DNA from: Deinococcus sp. YIM 134068 | Lineage (GTDB): Bacteria; Deinococcota; Deinococci; Deinococcales; Deinococcaceae | Direction of reading: 5' to 3' | Assembly: GCF_036543075.1 (NCBI RefSeq) | Contig: NZ_JAZHPF010000023.1 | Location: 1-49,222, forward strand | Length of the DNA stretch: 49,222 nucleotides | Shown: positions 21,257-30,244 of the stretch, piece after piece | How the letters are laid out: each line of letters opens with the position of its first letter | How positions within the stretch are numbered: the stretch's first letter is position 1 | Made by a program: the position numbers and the translations under genes | The notes under the pieces: generated by a model | The model's database searches: none | Seen by the model: only the letters and a program-made list of their open reading frames with translations | Told to the model about the DNA's origin: nothing

Positions 21257-22666
21257 ATGGCGGCTCGCCGTGTGTCTCCCGGACAGCGGGTGTCGCATCT
21301 CCTCGGTCGGCTGGGTGCCCGGGGCGACCAGATGTTCCACGTCCCCGGCCTCCGGCTGGCCCGCCCGCTCCTGGCCGCCAGTGCGGCCTTCACGGTCTTC
21401 CTGATCACGGGCGTGGCCTTCCAGCGTGACCCCTGGCTGGTGGTGGGCGTGCCGCTCGCCCTCTTCCTGCTCGCCCTGTGCCTGCTGCCCCGGATCGAAC
21501 GCCTGCTGGCCGTGGGGTGGCTCGCGCTGCCGTTTGCCCTCTCTCGCCTCTTCCCGGACGGGGGCTGGGTGCTGTGGATTCCCTTCGTCACCCTGGTCGC
21601 CCTGGCGTTCTTCGTCAGTCAGCGCCCTACCCTCCCCTTCGATGCTCAGCTCGGTCGCCTGCGGGGGGCGCTCGGGGAGGGGTGGAAGGCCTACCTGCCA
21701 CGCAACATGTGGGCGCACGACGACGCGCGGGTGCTGGTCAGCCCCGAGGGGCAGACCTTCCTCGTGGGCGTGACCTTCGGTCGCGCCGTGCAGCAGTACG
21801 GCAAGCCCTTCGTGAATTGGCAGGGCGTGACCCAGGAGACCGTCCGGGACCTGGCTGCCCAGGACTGGGGCGTCGCCGGCGACGCCCAGAAGGTGCTGTG
21901 GGTGGTCCGCCCCCGCCGGGCACAGGGTGACTACCCCCCCACCGCCGAACACGGGGTGACGACCGTCATCGCCACCGCCGCCGGGCTGGCCACCCAGCTC
22001 AAGAGCTGGGCGCAGATGCGTCAGAACCTGAGCAGTTCCCCGTCTCCTGCGTCTCCTCCGTCTCCTGCCCCCATGTCGCCCTCCGAGTTCGGGCGTGAGG
22101 TCGAGACGCAGGCGGCGGACGCGGTGCAGAAGGCGTTGCCGCCGGACTGGAAGCTCCAGCGCAACGTGCTGCTCGCGGTCGGCGGGGACGCCGACCTGCT
22201 GTTGATCTCCCCGGCAGGAACGCGCTTCGCGGTGGACATCAAGTCGCGGCTGGACTATATGAAGCTGGATACCCCCCGGGGGGAGCGGGCGAAGAGCTGG
22301 CAGGAGATTCACGATCAGGTGCTGCGGGCGGCCCGGCAACTGGGGGCGATGCCGGTGGTCTGGCAGGCGCTGGCGCAGGAGGAGCTGTACAAGCAGGTCG
22401 GGGAGGTCTGGTGCGTGCGTGGGGCACCGGACGGCCTGCACATGGCGTTGGCGGTGATCGAGAGGCAGGAGGCGTCGGGGCGTGATCCATATGAGGTGCT
22501 GGGGGTGCGGCCCTCGGCCTCGCGGGACGAGGTGCAGGCGGCGTACCGGGCGCTGGTCAAGCAGTACCACCCTGACCGGGTGGGGCATCTGGGCGAGGAG
22601 TTCCGGCTCATGGCCGAGCAGCGGATGCAGGAGATCAATGCCGCCTACCGCAAGTTGATGGGGTAA
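21257..22666 (+). CDS. Membrane protein with PD-(D/E)xK nuclease and C-terminal J domain
   Basis: A 469-residue fusion from ATG 21257 (GGGAG 8 bases upstream). Residues about 36-120 hold three to four membrane segments (RLARPLLAASAAFTVFLITG, WLVVGVPLALFLLALCLLP, WVLWIPFVTLVALAFFVS). Residues 135-255 look like a degenerate restriction-nuclease/NERD fold. Residues about 275-405 hold a second, apparently active copy with GGDADLLLISPAGTRFAVDI then KSR (D...DxK). Residues about 408-469 are a DnaJ domain with DPYEVLGV and the HPD tripeptide in YHPDR, which stimulates Hsp70. Such a protein could cut incoming DNA at the membrane and recruit DnaK. The parts are clear; the role is inferred. Confidence 0.75.
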   Translation: MAARRVSPGQRVSHLLGRLGARGDQMFHVPGLRLARPLLAASAAFTVFLITGVAFQRDPWLVVGVPLALFLLALCLLPRIERLLAVGWLALPFALSRLFPDGGWVLWIPFVTLVALAFFVSQRPTLPFDAQLGRLRGALGEGWKAYLPRNMWAHDDARVLVSPEGQTFLVGVTFGRAVQQYGKPFVNWQGVTQETVRDLAAQDWGVAGDAQKVLWVVRPRRAQGDYPPTAEHGVTTVIATAAGLATQLKSWAQMRQNLSSSPSPASPPSPAPMSPSEFGREVETQAADAVQKALPPDWKLQRNVLLAVGGDADLLLISPAGTRFAVDIKSRLDYMKLDTPRGERAKSWQEIHDQVLRAARQLGAMPVVWQALAQEELYKQVGEVWCVRGAPDGLHMALAVIERQEASGRDPYEVLGVRPSASRDEVQAAYRALVKQYHPDRVGHLGEEFRLMAEQRMQEINAAYRKLMG

Positions 22667-22782
22667 GGTCAGCGCGCCCAGCCCTTTCTCGCAGATAGGC
22701 CCTTTACAGACTCCTAAGCAGGTGCGGGACTCCGGTTGCACCTCATACCTCATCTGCGGCCTCAGGGCCCCGTTCCATTCCT

Positions 22783-22798
22783 TAGAATTATGATGTGA
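22783..22798 (+). promoter_or_regulatory. Leaderless promoter of the ATPase gene
   Basis: TAGAAT (22783-22788), a canonical TANNNT -10 box, ends 9 bases before ATG 22798. I therefore prefer ATG 22798 over GTG 22795 as the start. No strong -35 box is visible, as is common for this promoter type. Confidence 0.55.
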
Positions 22799-25700
22799 TG
22801 CTGTCAAAGGTTGAGGGAATGCTCGTTGAGGTGCGGTCAGCACTTACGACGGCTCTGCGTGCGCTCGAGGAGCGACGTGTGGACGCTACGGTCGTGGATG
22901 CACATGGGCGACTGGATGATCTGATCAGCGAGTTCAACACACTCCGCGCCGCTGCCGGGCTCTCCACCGACCGGATTGACGACGTGCTGGTCTTCAGCGA
23001 GACGTTGAAGCTGCTCAACCAGGTGCTCCTTCTGCGTGGGGGAGAGAGTGGGGAACTCGAGAAGCTTCAGGAACACGTCCAGCAGGCGCTGCGTCATCCT
23101 CCCCCCGGGCCTGAACTCGTCGCTGTCGTCAGGGCGTTGCTCGTGACGCTGCGGTTGGCAGACGGTGACCCCCGGGAGGCGCGCCGAGCGTTGCGCGACC
23201 ACTACGACCTTGCCATGGAGGCGGCGGCGGGGGAACTGCGTCTGGAGACTGGAGAGAAACCGGCAGCCGTGGCTGATCCCCCCGAACCGGTTCCAGTGGA
23301 GGTTGGTTCGCGGCTGACTCCGGAAGAATCCTCCCGAGCAGACATCCCGGATGAAGAGGCGTCCACTCCCACGCTTACCGCTCCCGCAGATGTGAGGCTG
23401 CCACGGCCGTCGCAGGCCGCAAACATGATGGCCTGGCAGTTGAAGCGGTATGCCTCGGGTCGGAGAACCATCGTCGGCCGCGTGCCTGTTCAGACGCTGG
23501 CGGAGCAGGACAACTCTCCGCACACCGGGGCGCAGGACTCGGTTGCGGTGTTGGGAATTGAGGAGGTCGAGGTCGAACAGGTGCCCATGGAAGATTCTGT
23601 GACGCCTGCTACGCCCCCGGAGGAGGGGTTCCCCACGGTGCAGGTGCAGGAACTGCACGCGCCACCAGAGCCTACGTCCGCTCCTGCCGTTCTGGTTGGA
23701 CCCAACCAGCCCGACGGGTCGTCGGGCATGCACGATGGGCGCCTGTGGGGCCTCACTGCGCGTGGTGAAGTTGCGCTCGCCTATCACATCGCCACAGCCC
23801 TCGGCTGCCCAGAGGAAGAGCGCGAGCTCCTGCGCGCCCTGGTGTACGCCGATGGGATGGCTGGCCCCCTTGATGAGGCGACCGAGGCCTTCGAGGTCGC
23901 TGCTACGGGCATGCAACTCGTCACTGCTCATCCCGCCTCGCGAGCGCTTCAGGTCGCGGCTGCACTCCTTCCCGCTCTGGTGGGAGCGTCCAATACCGCT
24001 GTGACCGTGTTGCGGGAGGCACAGGCCGATGCCCAGACGCCCATCTTGGCGCGTGACGTTGCCCAGGCGTTCGTCCGCGTCAATGACGCCCTCAACACGG
24101 CGGACGTCCTCTCGGCCCTGACCGCGCTGCCCGAGGCGCGCGACACCGCGCGGCGTGCGGAGCGCAAGCGCGACCTGAACACGCGGATCAACGAGACTCG
24201 CCGCGACTGGCCCAAGCGCACGGTTGCCTACCAGGGGGCTTCCCAGGTGTGGCGTGCCCTTTGGTATCCGGATGCCCTGCTCGGACAGGCATTCGCGCAG
24301 GCGGTGGAGACCCAGGCCCGCGTGGAGGCCGACTGGTCCGACGCCGACCTCGACCGCCTGATCGACGAGGTGCAAGTCGCACACGATCCCAAGGCAGACC
24401 GGATCCACAGCAAGGCCCGTGACAAACTGACTTGGTACCTGCACGAGGCGCGCGCCCTTCTGCAGGAGTGGAATGCGGTGTGCGGCCGGGCCTCGGACGA
24501 TTACCGCGCCGTCAAGCTCGGCACGTTCCTCGACGAATGGCGTGACCTCGCGCAGCGCGTGGAGCAGCGCACACCGGAGGAGGACGTGACCCTCGAGGCG
24601 GCACTGTCGACCCTCGTGAGGCAGTTCCGGCAGGCGGACGGTGCCGTGAACGGCCATCCCCGTGTTGCAGTCCACCCGAACGAACTGTTGCGGCGCGGTC
24701 TTCTCCGCATGGGCCTCATGCCTCAGGACGACGGCATGGCCCGTGAGAAGGACGTTGCCTTGGGTCTGTATGAGGAGCGGGCCGAGGCAGCGCTCCATGA
24801 GGTGCGGTCCTGGGACGCTGTCCTTGACGGATATGTTCAGACGGGCGACTTTCGAAGTGCCTACGCCGTCCTCGAAATGCTCGATGAGGATGAACGTGCT
24901 GCCAGTCGCGGAATGCTCGACCGCGAGGTCGACGAGGTGAGCCGGGGGCTCAGGCGGGCCGTGGCACAGGGTCGGGCGGACCTCGAACGTGCCCTCTACC
25001 AGGGCCTGCTGCCCGAGGAGATCGCGCGGGATCTCGAAGCCCGTCTCACTGAGCTGGGGCAGCGGCTTGACGACCCCCGTGGCCTTCGAACAGCAAGTGT
25101 ACATGCCGAGTTACGGGACACCCAGGAGACGTGTGCGCGGTACGCGGGGAACCTCACGCTCATCCTGCGAACCCGCTTGGAGGGCCTGCAGACCGATCCG
25201 GGCGTGGTGGCCCTCGTGGAGCGGCAGCTTGAGCGCGGGGATTTCCACACCGCACAGGAGTATCTAGGCCTGCTGGAGCGGGGTGAGACATTACCTGAGG
25301 AGCCGGGTCCCGCCCTGCTAACCCTGCTGCCCGCTGCTCTCGGGCAGGCGGACAAGCTCTATGCACAGGGTAGCCGCAAGATGGTGCAGGACGCCACCCT
25401 CGGCGCTCTGCGATTCCTACCGCACCAGCACGCCCTCTCTGCCGAGCGACAGAAGAGCAGTGTGCGGCTGCTGGAGAAGTGGTTTGACCTGTTTAGCCCG
25501 GTCACTCCGGCCAAGGTGAAGTCCCTCCTCGAGGGACTGGACTTCACAGTGAGGCAGGTGGAGGCGGACAAACGGCTCGAGCGACTCTTCGTGCTGCGCG
25601 GCCCCGAGATTCGCGATCGCCGCATCATTCCTGCCGCTCTGTTCGGTTCCCAGGCGTCCGGCCAGTACCGTGTGTACGTCACGCCCCACACCAACATCGG

Positions 25701-28008
25701 CGTGCGGCAGGTGTTCAACCAGCTTACGAACATCCGGGAGCCCGTGATCGTGGCGTACAACGGGCGGCTCTCACTCGAGGAGCGCCGTGAGGCCGCTCGG
25801 CTGTGCCGGGAGAGCGCGCGCACGGTGGTGTTCGTAGACACCCTTGTGATGTTGCTGCTCGCAGCGGAACCGGATGACCGCCGCCCCGGGCTGTTCCGGT
25901 ACACGTTGCCCTTCACGTGGTTCGTGCCGTTCACGTCTGTGGCAACCTTCATCCCACCTGAGATGTTTTACGGTCGCGAGCAGGCACTCGACGCGCTGCT
26001 CGACCCACGCGGCGCGAACTACGTCTTCGGCGGGCGCCAGCTGGGCAAGAGCGCCTTACTGATGCAGGCGGTGGAACGCGGTCACGCGCCCGAGCGAGAC
26101 ACCATCGTCTGCCGGATCGACATTAACTCCATCGGATTGGGTGGCCGTGCCGCAAAGGACATCTGGGCGATGATGACGGCCGAACTCGCCCAATACGGCC
26201 TGGTGGACCCCCAGACTCTGACGGCGGGAACGTTTGTCAGGAGCGTACGCGGCTGGCTTGGTGCCAAGGTAACGCGGCGCGTGGTGCTGCTTCTGGATGA
26301 GGCTGATGGTTTTCTCCGCCAGGACGCCGGTGAGGACGGGAGTGGGCCGTACACTGAGATCAAGGAACTCAAGGCACTTATGGACGGCACCCAACGCCGC
26401 TTCAAGGTCGTGCTGACGGGCCTGAACAACGTTGTGCGCACGTACGCGAAGAACAACTCCCCCCTCGTTCACTTAGGCGATCCCATTGAGATCGGTCCGA
26501 TGGTCGAGGGTGCCGAGCGCCAGGCAGCATCTCAGCTTCTCACCGAACCTTTCGAACTGCTCGGTTACACCTTCGAGCGCGTCGACCTGGCGTACCGCAT
26601 CCTGGCACGCACGAACTACTACCCCAGTCTGATCCAGCTGTACGCCGACGCGCTCCTGCGTGACCTGCAGAGGCGAGGGGAGAACGTGCCGACGGTCATC
26701 CGGGACGCGGATGTGGACGCCGTGTACCACAGCCGCGTGCTGCGGGACCGAATCCGTGAGCGCTTCCTCTGGACGCTTGGTCTCGACCCGCGCTACGAGG
26801 TCATCGCCTACGCACTCGCCTTTGAACTTGACGAGGAGAACGTCACGCTCAGCGGTGGAGCCAGCCTCGACCAGCTCTACGACTGGGCCACATCCTGGCT
26901 GCCCCGAGCTTTCGAGGGGCAGGTGCCGACGACCCGCGAACAGTTCAAACCACTGCTCGACGAGATGGTGACCCTGGGCGTCCTGCGCACCGTCGGGCGC
27001 GCGGGCGATTATTACACCTTCCGCAATGCCAACGCCAAGCTCCTGCTGGGCGCTGGCGAGCAGATCCATCACAAGCTCGTGTCCCTGCAACCCCGGATGG
27101 AGCGCGAGGCGCGCCTTGGACCTGCCAGCCGCCGTGAATCACTGCCCAGGAAGCCGCACCTCGCGGCTCCACTCGATGTCCGCCAGCTTTCCGAAACGGT
27201 CGGGTATCAGCACGGAGTGAGCGTCGTGACAGCCTCGGTCGCCCTGGGGGCAGCACGCCTGCCGGACTTTCTGCGGCACCTGCTGGGTCAGAAGGCCGTC
27301 ATTGATTCCCAGGCTCACGACCTGAACACCTTCAAGACGGAACTGGAGGACCTGCGCCGCGTGGGAGACGGTGCGCTGCGCCTGCTGTTCGTTCCATTCA
27401 CACTGCCGTGGGACGAACGTTGGCTAGAGGAAGCGGACGGGCGCCTGGGCGGTTTAACCCGTCAGCGGGACGTCCGACGGGTCGTCTTCATCGCCGACCC
27501 TGCACAGTGGAGCCGGACACGCGAGAGCGGCGTGCTCCGACAGGACGGCTTGAGCGTCGTGCACGCGCGGCCCTGGACCCCGTATGAGGTGTGTGCCTGG
27601 CTCGAACAACATCTCCAGGTCAGTCGAGACGATCTGCTAGACCGCATCTCTACACGAACGGGCAACTGGCCCTTCCACCTTGATCGCGCATTCCGGAATC
27701 TACTCAATGGCCAGGACGACGAGGTGGCCGTACCACAGCTGGCAGAGCGAGCTACTGCGAACGCCCGTCTGGGCGAACTCGGCCTGCGACCCATAGACCG
27801 TCGCGTCCTCTCGGCCTTCGTGTCAGGCGGTGCGACCTCGGACGACCACGAAACGGTCGCCATCCTCGCCGAGGAATTGGGCCTTCCTCCTCAGACGGTC
27901 CGCTCAGTGTTGGAGACGGGCGAGGTGTACGCCTGGGTCCGGCGTGACGCCGTGGGCCTGCAGGTGCCTCCTGTGCTCGCCGAACTGCTCACCCTCGTGC
28001 CCACCTGA
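22798..28008 (+). CDS. Giant P-loop ATPase (STAND/AAA-like), partner of a HEPN protein
   Basis: A 1736-residue protein. Residues 1-140 are helical; about 145-310 are an acidic, proline-rich linker; 310-950 are mostly helical and repeat-like. Residues about 950-1050 form an alpha/beta domain (YRVYVTPHTNIGVRQVFNQL, EPVIVAYNGR). The ATPase follows: EMFYGREQALDALLD, Walker A GGRQLGKS at 1078-1085, Walker B VVLLLDEAD with D1167-E1168, and a sensor-like VVLTGLNN. After a winged-helix-like region there is a further module (RRVVFIADPAQWSRTRESGV). This plan, a large sensor plus NTP switch, is typical of STAND-like defence proteins. It overlaps the next gene by TGATG. I cannot name the system. Confidence 0.65.
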   Translation: MLSKVEGMLVEVRSALTTALRALEERRVDATVVDAHGRLDDLISEFNTLRAAAGLSTDRIDDVLVFSETLKLLNQVLLLRGGESGELEKLQEHVQQALRHPPPGPELVAVVRALLVTLRLADGDPREARRALRDHYDLAMEAAAGELRLETGEKPAAVADPPEPVPVEVGSRLTPEESSRADIPDEEASTPTLTAPADVRLPRPSQAANMMAWQLKRYASGRRTIVGRVPVQTLAEQDNSPHTGAQDSVAVLGIEEVEVEQVPMEDSVTPATPPEEGFPTVQVQELHAPPEPTSAPAVLVGPNQPDGSSGMHDGRLWGLTARGEVALAYHIATALGCPEEERELLRALVYADGMAGPLDEATEAFEVAATGMQLVTAHPASRALQVAAALLPALVGASNTAVTVLREAQADAQTPILARDVAQAFVRVNDALNTADVLSALTALPEARDTARRAERKRDLNTRINETRRDWPKRTVAYQGASQVWRALWYPDALLGQAFAQAVETQARVEADWSDADLDRLIDEVQVAHDPKADRIHSKARDKLTWYLHEARALLQEWNAVCGRASDDYRAVKLGTFLDEWRDLAQRVEQRTPEEDVTLEAALSTLVRQFRQADGAVNGHPRVAVHPNELLRRGLLRMGLMPQDDGMAREKDVALGLYEERAEAALHEVRSWDAVLDGYVQTGDFRSAYAVLEMLDEDERAASRGMLDREVDEVSRGLRRAVAQGRADLERALYQGLLPEEIARDLEARLTELGQRLDDPRGLRTASVHAELRDTQETCARYAGNLTLILRTRLEGLQTDPGVVALVERQLERGDFHTAQEYLGLLERGETLPEEPGPALLTLLPAALGQADKLYAQGSRKMVQDATLGALRFLPHQHALSAERQKSSVRLLEKWFDLFSPVTPAKVKSLLEGLDFTVRQVEADKRLERLFVLRGPEIRDRRIIPAALFGSQASGQYRVYVTPHTNIGVRQVFNQLTNIREPVIVAYNGRLSLEERREAARLCRESARTVVFVDTLVMLLLAAEPDDRRPGLFRYTLPFTWFVPFTSVATFIPPEMFYGREQALDALLDPRGANYVFGGRQLGKSALLMQAVERGHAPERDTIVCRIDINSIGLGGRAAKDIWAMMTAELAQYGLVDPQTLTAGTFVRSVRGWLGAKVTRRVVLLLDEADGFLRQDAGEDGSGPYTEIKELKALMDGTQRRFKVVLTGLNNVVRTYAKNNSPLVHLGDPIEIGPMVEGAERQAASQLLTEPFELLGYTFERVDLAYRILARTNYYPSLIQLYADALLRDLQRRGENVPTVIRDADVDAVYHSRVLRDRIRERFLWTLGLDPRYEVIAYALAFELDEENVTLSGGASLDQLYDWATSWLPRAFEGQVPTTREQFKPLLDEMVTLGVLRTVGRAGDYYTFRNANAKLLLGAGEQIHHKLVSLQPRMEREARLGPASRRESLPRKPHLAAPLDVRQLSETVGYQHGVSVVTASVALGAARLPDFLRHLLGQKAVIDSQAHDLNTFKTELEDLRRVGDGALRLLFVPFTLPWDERWLEEADGRLGGLTRQRDVRRVVFIADPAQWSRTRESGVLRQDGLSVVHARPWTPYEVCAWLEQHLQVSRDDLLDRISTRTGNWPFHLDRAFRNLLNGQDDEVAVPQLAERATANARLGELGLRPIDRRVLSAFVSGGATSDDHETVAILAEELGLPPQTVRSVLETGEVYAWVRRDAVGLQVPPVLAELLTLVPT

Positions 28009-29084
28009 TGGACGTCTGGTCCCTGCCCGGTCCGGCTGCGCTACTCGATGAAGCGAGACGTGCAGCTGCCAGTAACACTCACGTCGTGTTCGTGCTTCCC
28101 CACCCGCGGCTGCCCCTCGACCTGTGTTCGGTCCTGCGTACCCAGTCGCCGTACTTCAGGGAGGTGCGGGTTTCAGGGAACGGAACCCTGCTTGACACCC
28201 TCGTGGAGACGTTCAGTTTGCCGCCCGGTGTGCCGGTGAGTGTTCGCCGGCTGTGGGAGCACCAGCCTGCCGACGGTTCGGGCCTCGCCGGGTCCCTCGT
28301 CTGGGTGAGCGGGGCCTGCCCACAGGAATTTCACGCATTGTCCGTAGAACTTTCGGCCCTCAACGCCTCCGCACAGCCCTACGAGCACGCGATCCTGCTC
28401 ACGGCTGCCGAGCGCTGGGAACAACCTGGACACGCGGCGGTCCGCACCCTCACCTGGGACGATGCAGTCGGGTCGCTCGATGTACAACTGCTTGCGGCAC
28501 ATCTGCTACGTGATCACGTGCCGCCGTCCCGACTTTCGTTCATGAGTCTCCTCGTCGCACAGCTGGCGTTGTACGACCTCGACCTCGTCCCGGAGCTCGC
28601 CCGACTCCCCCTTGATGACCTCCTGCAGCCCGAAGCCTTCCTATGCGGTGTCGCGCAGCGACGGGGCTGGAGCGTGGACCTGCCCGCCTCATTTGAGGTG
28701 GGCAGCCTGGGCATGATCGACGGCGCCGTACGGCTGCACTCGGCACGTAAGGCTCTTGACGGCTCTCTCAGGCGACGGGTGTGGCGTGCTCAGGTAGCGG
28801 CCTTGTGGCCCGCGTTGGAGGTACGCCGTCAACGGTTCGTTCAGGAGTATCGCGACCTTATCACCCCCCACCTTCCCCTGGTTCGGGGACAGGGGCCCCG
28901 CCCCCTGAGGGTCGAGTCTCTTGATGACGTCGAATTTACGGACCTGGCAGATCTGGCCACGAAATATCAGTCCCTCTGGCCAGGCGATATGTCTTCCACC
29001 TTCAGGGACTTCGCCTACTTGCGCAATGATCTCGCCCACCTTCAACCACTGCGCCGGGACGCGGTGGAGCGACTGTTGGGTTGA
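28008..29084 (+). CDS. Protein with C-terminal HEPN motif, coupled to the ATPase
   Basis: A 358-residue protein whose ATG (28008) shares a base with the ATPase stop. The N-terminal 200 residues look like an alpha/beta domain (THVVFVLPHPRLPLDLCSVL, GSLVWVSGACPQEFHALSVE, PYEHAILLTAAERWE). The C-terminal 150 are helical and end with FRDFAYLRNDLAHLQPLRR, in which R339-N340...H344 fits the RNxxxH motif of HEPN RNases. A model is that the ATPase senses infection and this protein cleaves RNA. The pair is encoded as a tight operon in a defence-rich region. The HEPN call rests on one short motif in a helical context. Confidence 0.6.
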   Translation: MDVWSLPGPAALLDEARRAAASNTHVVFVLPHPRLPLDLCSVLRTQSPYFREVRVSGNGTLLDTLVETFSLPPGVPVSVRRLWEHQPADGSGLAGSLVWVSGACPQEFHALSVELSALNASAQPYEHAILLTAAERWEQPGHAAVRTLTWDDAVGSLDVQLLAAHLLRDHVPPSRLSFMSLLVAQLALYDLDLVPELARLPLDDLLQPEAFLCGVAQRRGWSVDLPASFEVGSLGMIDGAVRLHSARKALDGSLRRRVWRAQVAALWPALEVRRQRFVQEYRDLITPHLPLVRGQGPRPLRVESLDDVEFTDLADLATKYQSLWPGDMSSTFRDFAYLRNDLAHLQPLRRDAVERLLG

Positions 29085-29168
29085 GACGAGATGAATAGGG
29101 AGGATCGTCCTGTTAGGGGTACGACCACAACCCTTCATGGGATGTGGAAGGTTCAACGACCAATCTGC

Positions 29169-29196
29169 CGCTAAGTGGTCTTAGCGTAAGGTAATC
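29169..29196 (+). promoter_or_regulatory. Dyad and -10 box in front of the integrase (possible recombination site)
   Basis: CGCTAAG-TGGT-CTTAGCG (29169-29186) is a perfect inverted repeat with 7-bp arms. TAATCT (29191-29196) is a -10 box 11 bases before the ATG. The dyad may be an operator. Because it abuts a tyrosine recombinase gene and has short arms around a small centre, it could also be the core crossover site for plasmid dimer resolution. Confidence 0.45.
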
Positions 29197-29207
29197 TGAC
29201 CGGTACG

Positions 29208-30170
29208 ATGAGTGCTCCCGAACGCCCGACCAGCCTCCCCCTCGCTCTGGTTCAGACGGACCCGCTGACCTCCGCCCGGGGGTGGGCCGACCTGAATCCG
29301 GAGGAGCGGCGACGGAGGGCGGTGGTGGCCGCTCATCACCTGGACCGGGAAACCCTGTGGTCGCTCACCGAGGCGCATACGTACCTCTACGGCTCCGCGG
29401 GGGCCGGGCTCTCACCCAGAACCAGACGGGCGTACCGGGAGGGGCTCGGCAAGCTGCTCGGGCACGCCGAGCGGACGGGGTTCAGTCTGATCCGCCCGGA
29501 ACGGGACGCGGGGGCCTTGTATGTCAGGTCGCTGGAAGCGGCTGGACTCGCGCCGTCGAGCGTGCAGGTCCACTTGGCCGCCGCCCGCGCCCTCTTCCGG
29601 GCCCTGCGCTGGGCGGGAGCGACGGCGCTCGATCCCTTCAGTGATGCCCGCCCCGCGAAGGACAAGACGGCGGCCTGGGACAAGCGACAGCCCTACACCG
29701 ATGAGGAGGTACAGGCCCTGTTGAAGATGGCCTCGCCCCGCGACCGGGCGCTGATCCTGCTGTGTGCCCACGGCGGTCTGCGCATCGAGGAGGCGCTGAA
29801 GCTCAGGTGGGAGGAGGTCGACCTGACCTGGGGAGTCATCACCGTCCGGAACGGCAAGGGAGGCAGGATGCGGCGGGTGACCATGACCCGCAGCCTGGTC
29901 GGGGCCCTGGGTGAGCTTCCCAGGGAGAAGTGGGTCGTCGGGGGAACGCAGACGGCGGCCCGCCAGCGCCTGCACGTGATCGCTGCCCGGGCGGAGACCC
30001 GCTACCGTGGCTGGCACGCCTTCCGGCATTACGCGGGCACACGGCTGGTCCGGCAGACGGGCAACCTCGAGTACGCCGCCCGTCATCTCGGGCACAGCAG
30101 CATCGAGACCACCCGCGTCTACGCGAAGTGGAGTGACCGGGCGCTCGACGACGCCCTGGCGGGATGGTGA
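29208..30170 (+). CDS. Tyrosine recombinase (XerC/D-like)
   Basis: A 320-residue recombinase with all catalytic positions: R192 (GGLRIEEALKLRW), K217 (RNGKGGRMRR), H270-x-x-R273 (HAFRHYAGT), H296 (RHLGHSS) and Y305 (RVYAKW). Residues 50-150 form the SAM-like core-binding domain (LSPRTRRAYREGLGKLLGHA). On a circular plasmid with no other integration signs, dimer resolution is the most likely task. Integration into a chromosome is an alternative. It starts at ATG 29208. Confidence 0.9.
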   Translation: MSAPERPTSLPLALVQTDPLTSARGWADLNPEERRRRAVVAAHHLDRETLWSLTEAHTYLYGSAGAGLSPRTRRAYREGLGKLLGHAERTGFSLIRPERDAGALYVRSLEAAGLAPSSVQVHLAAARALFRALRWAGATALDPFSDARPAKDKTAAWDKRQPYTDEEVQALLKMASPRDRALILLCAHGGLRIEEALKLRWEEVDLTWGVITVRNGKGGRMRRVTMTRSLVGALGELPREKWVVGGTQTAARQRLHVIAARAETRYRGWHAFRHYAGTRLVRQTGNLEYAARHLGHSSIETTRVYAKWSDRALDDALAGW

Positions 30171-30244
30171 AGACCCACCGGGGGCGTGAGGAAGGACAGA
30201 TGGTACGAGGGGAAGCCATCGGCTGGAGCGATCTTCAGCCCAGG

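Noticed and set aside
22837..25104. 755-codon minus-strand frame inside the ATPase gene
   Set aside because: It is a shadow of the 1736-residue ATPase, with no independent motif.
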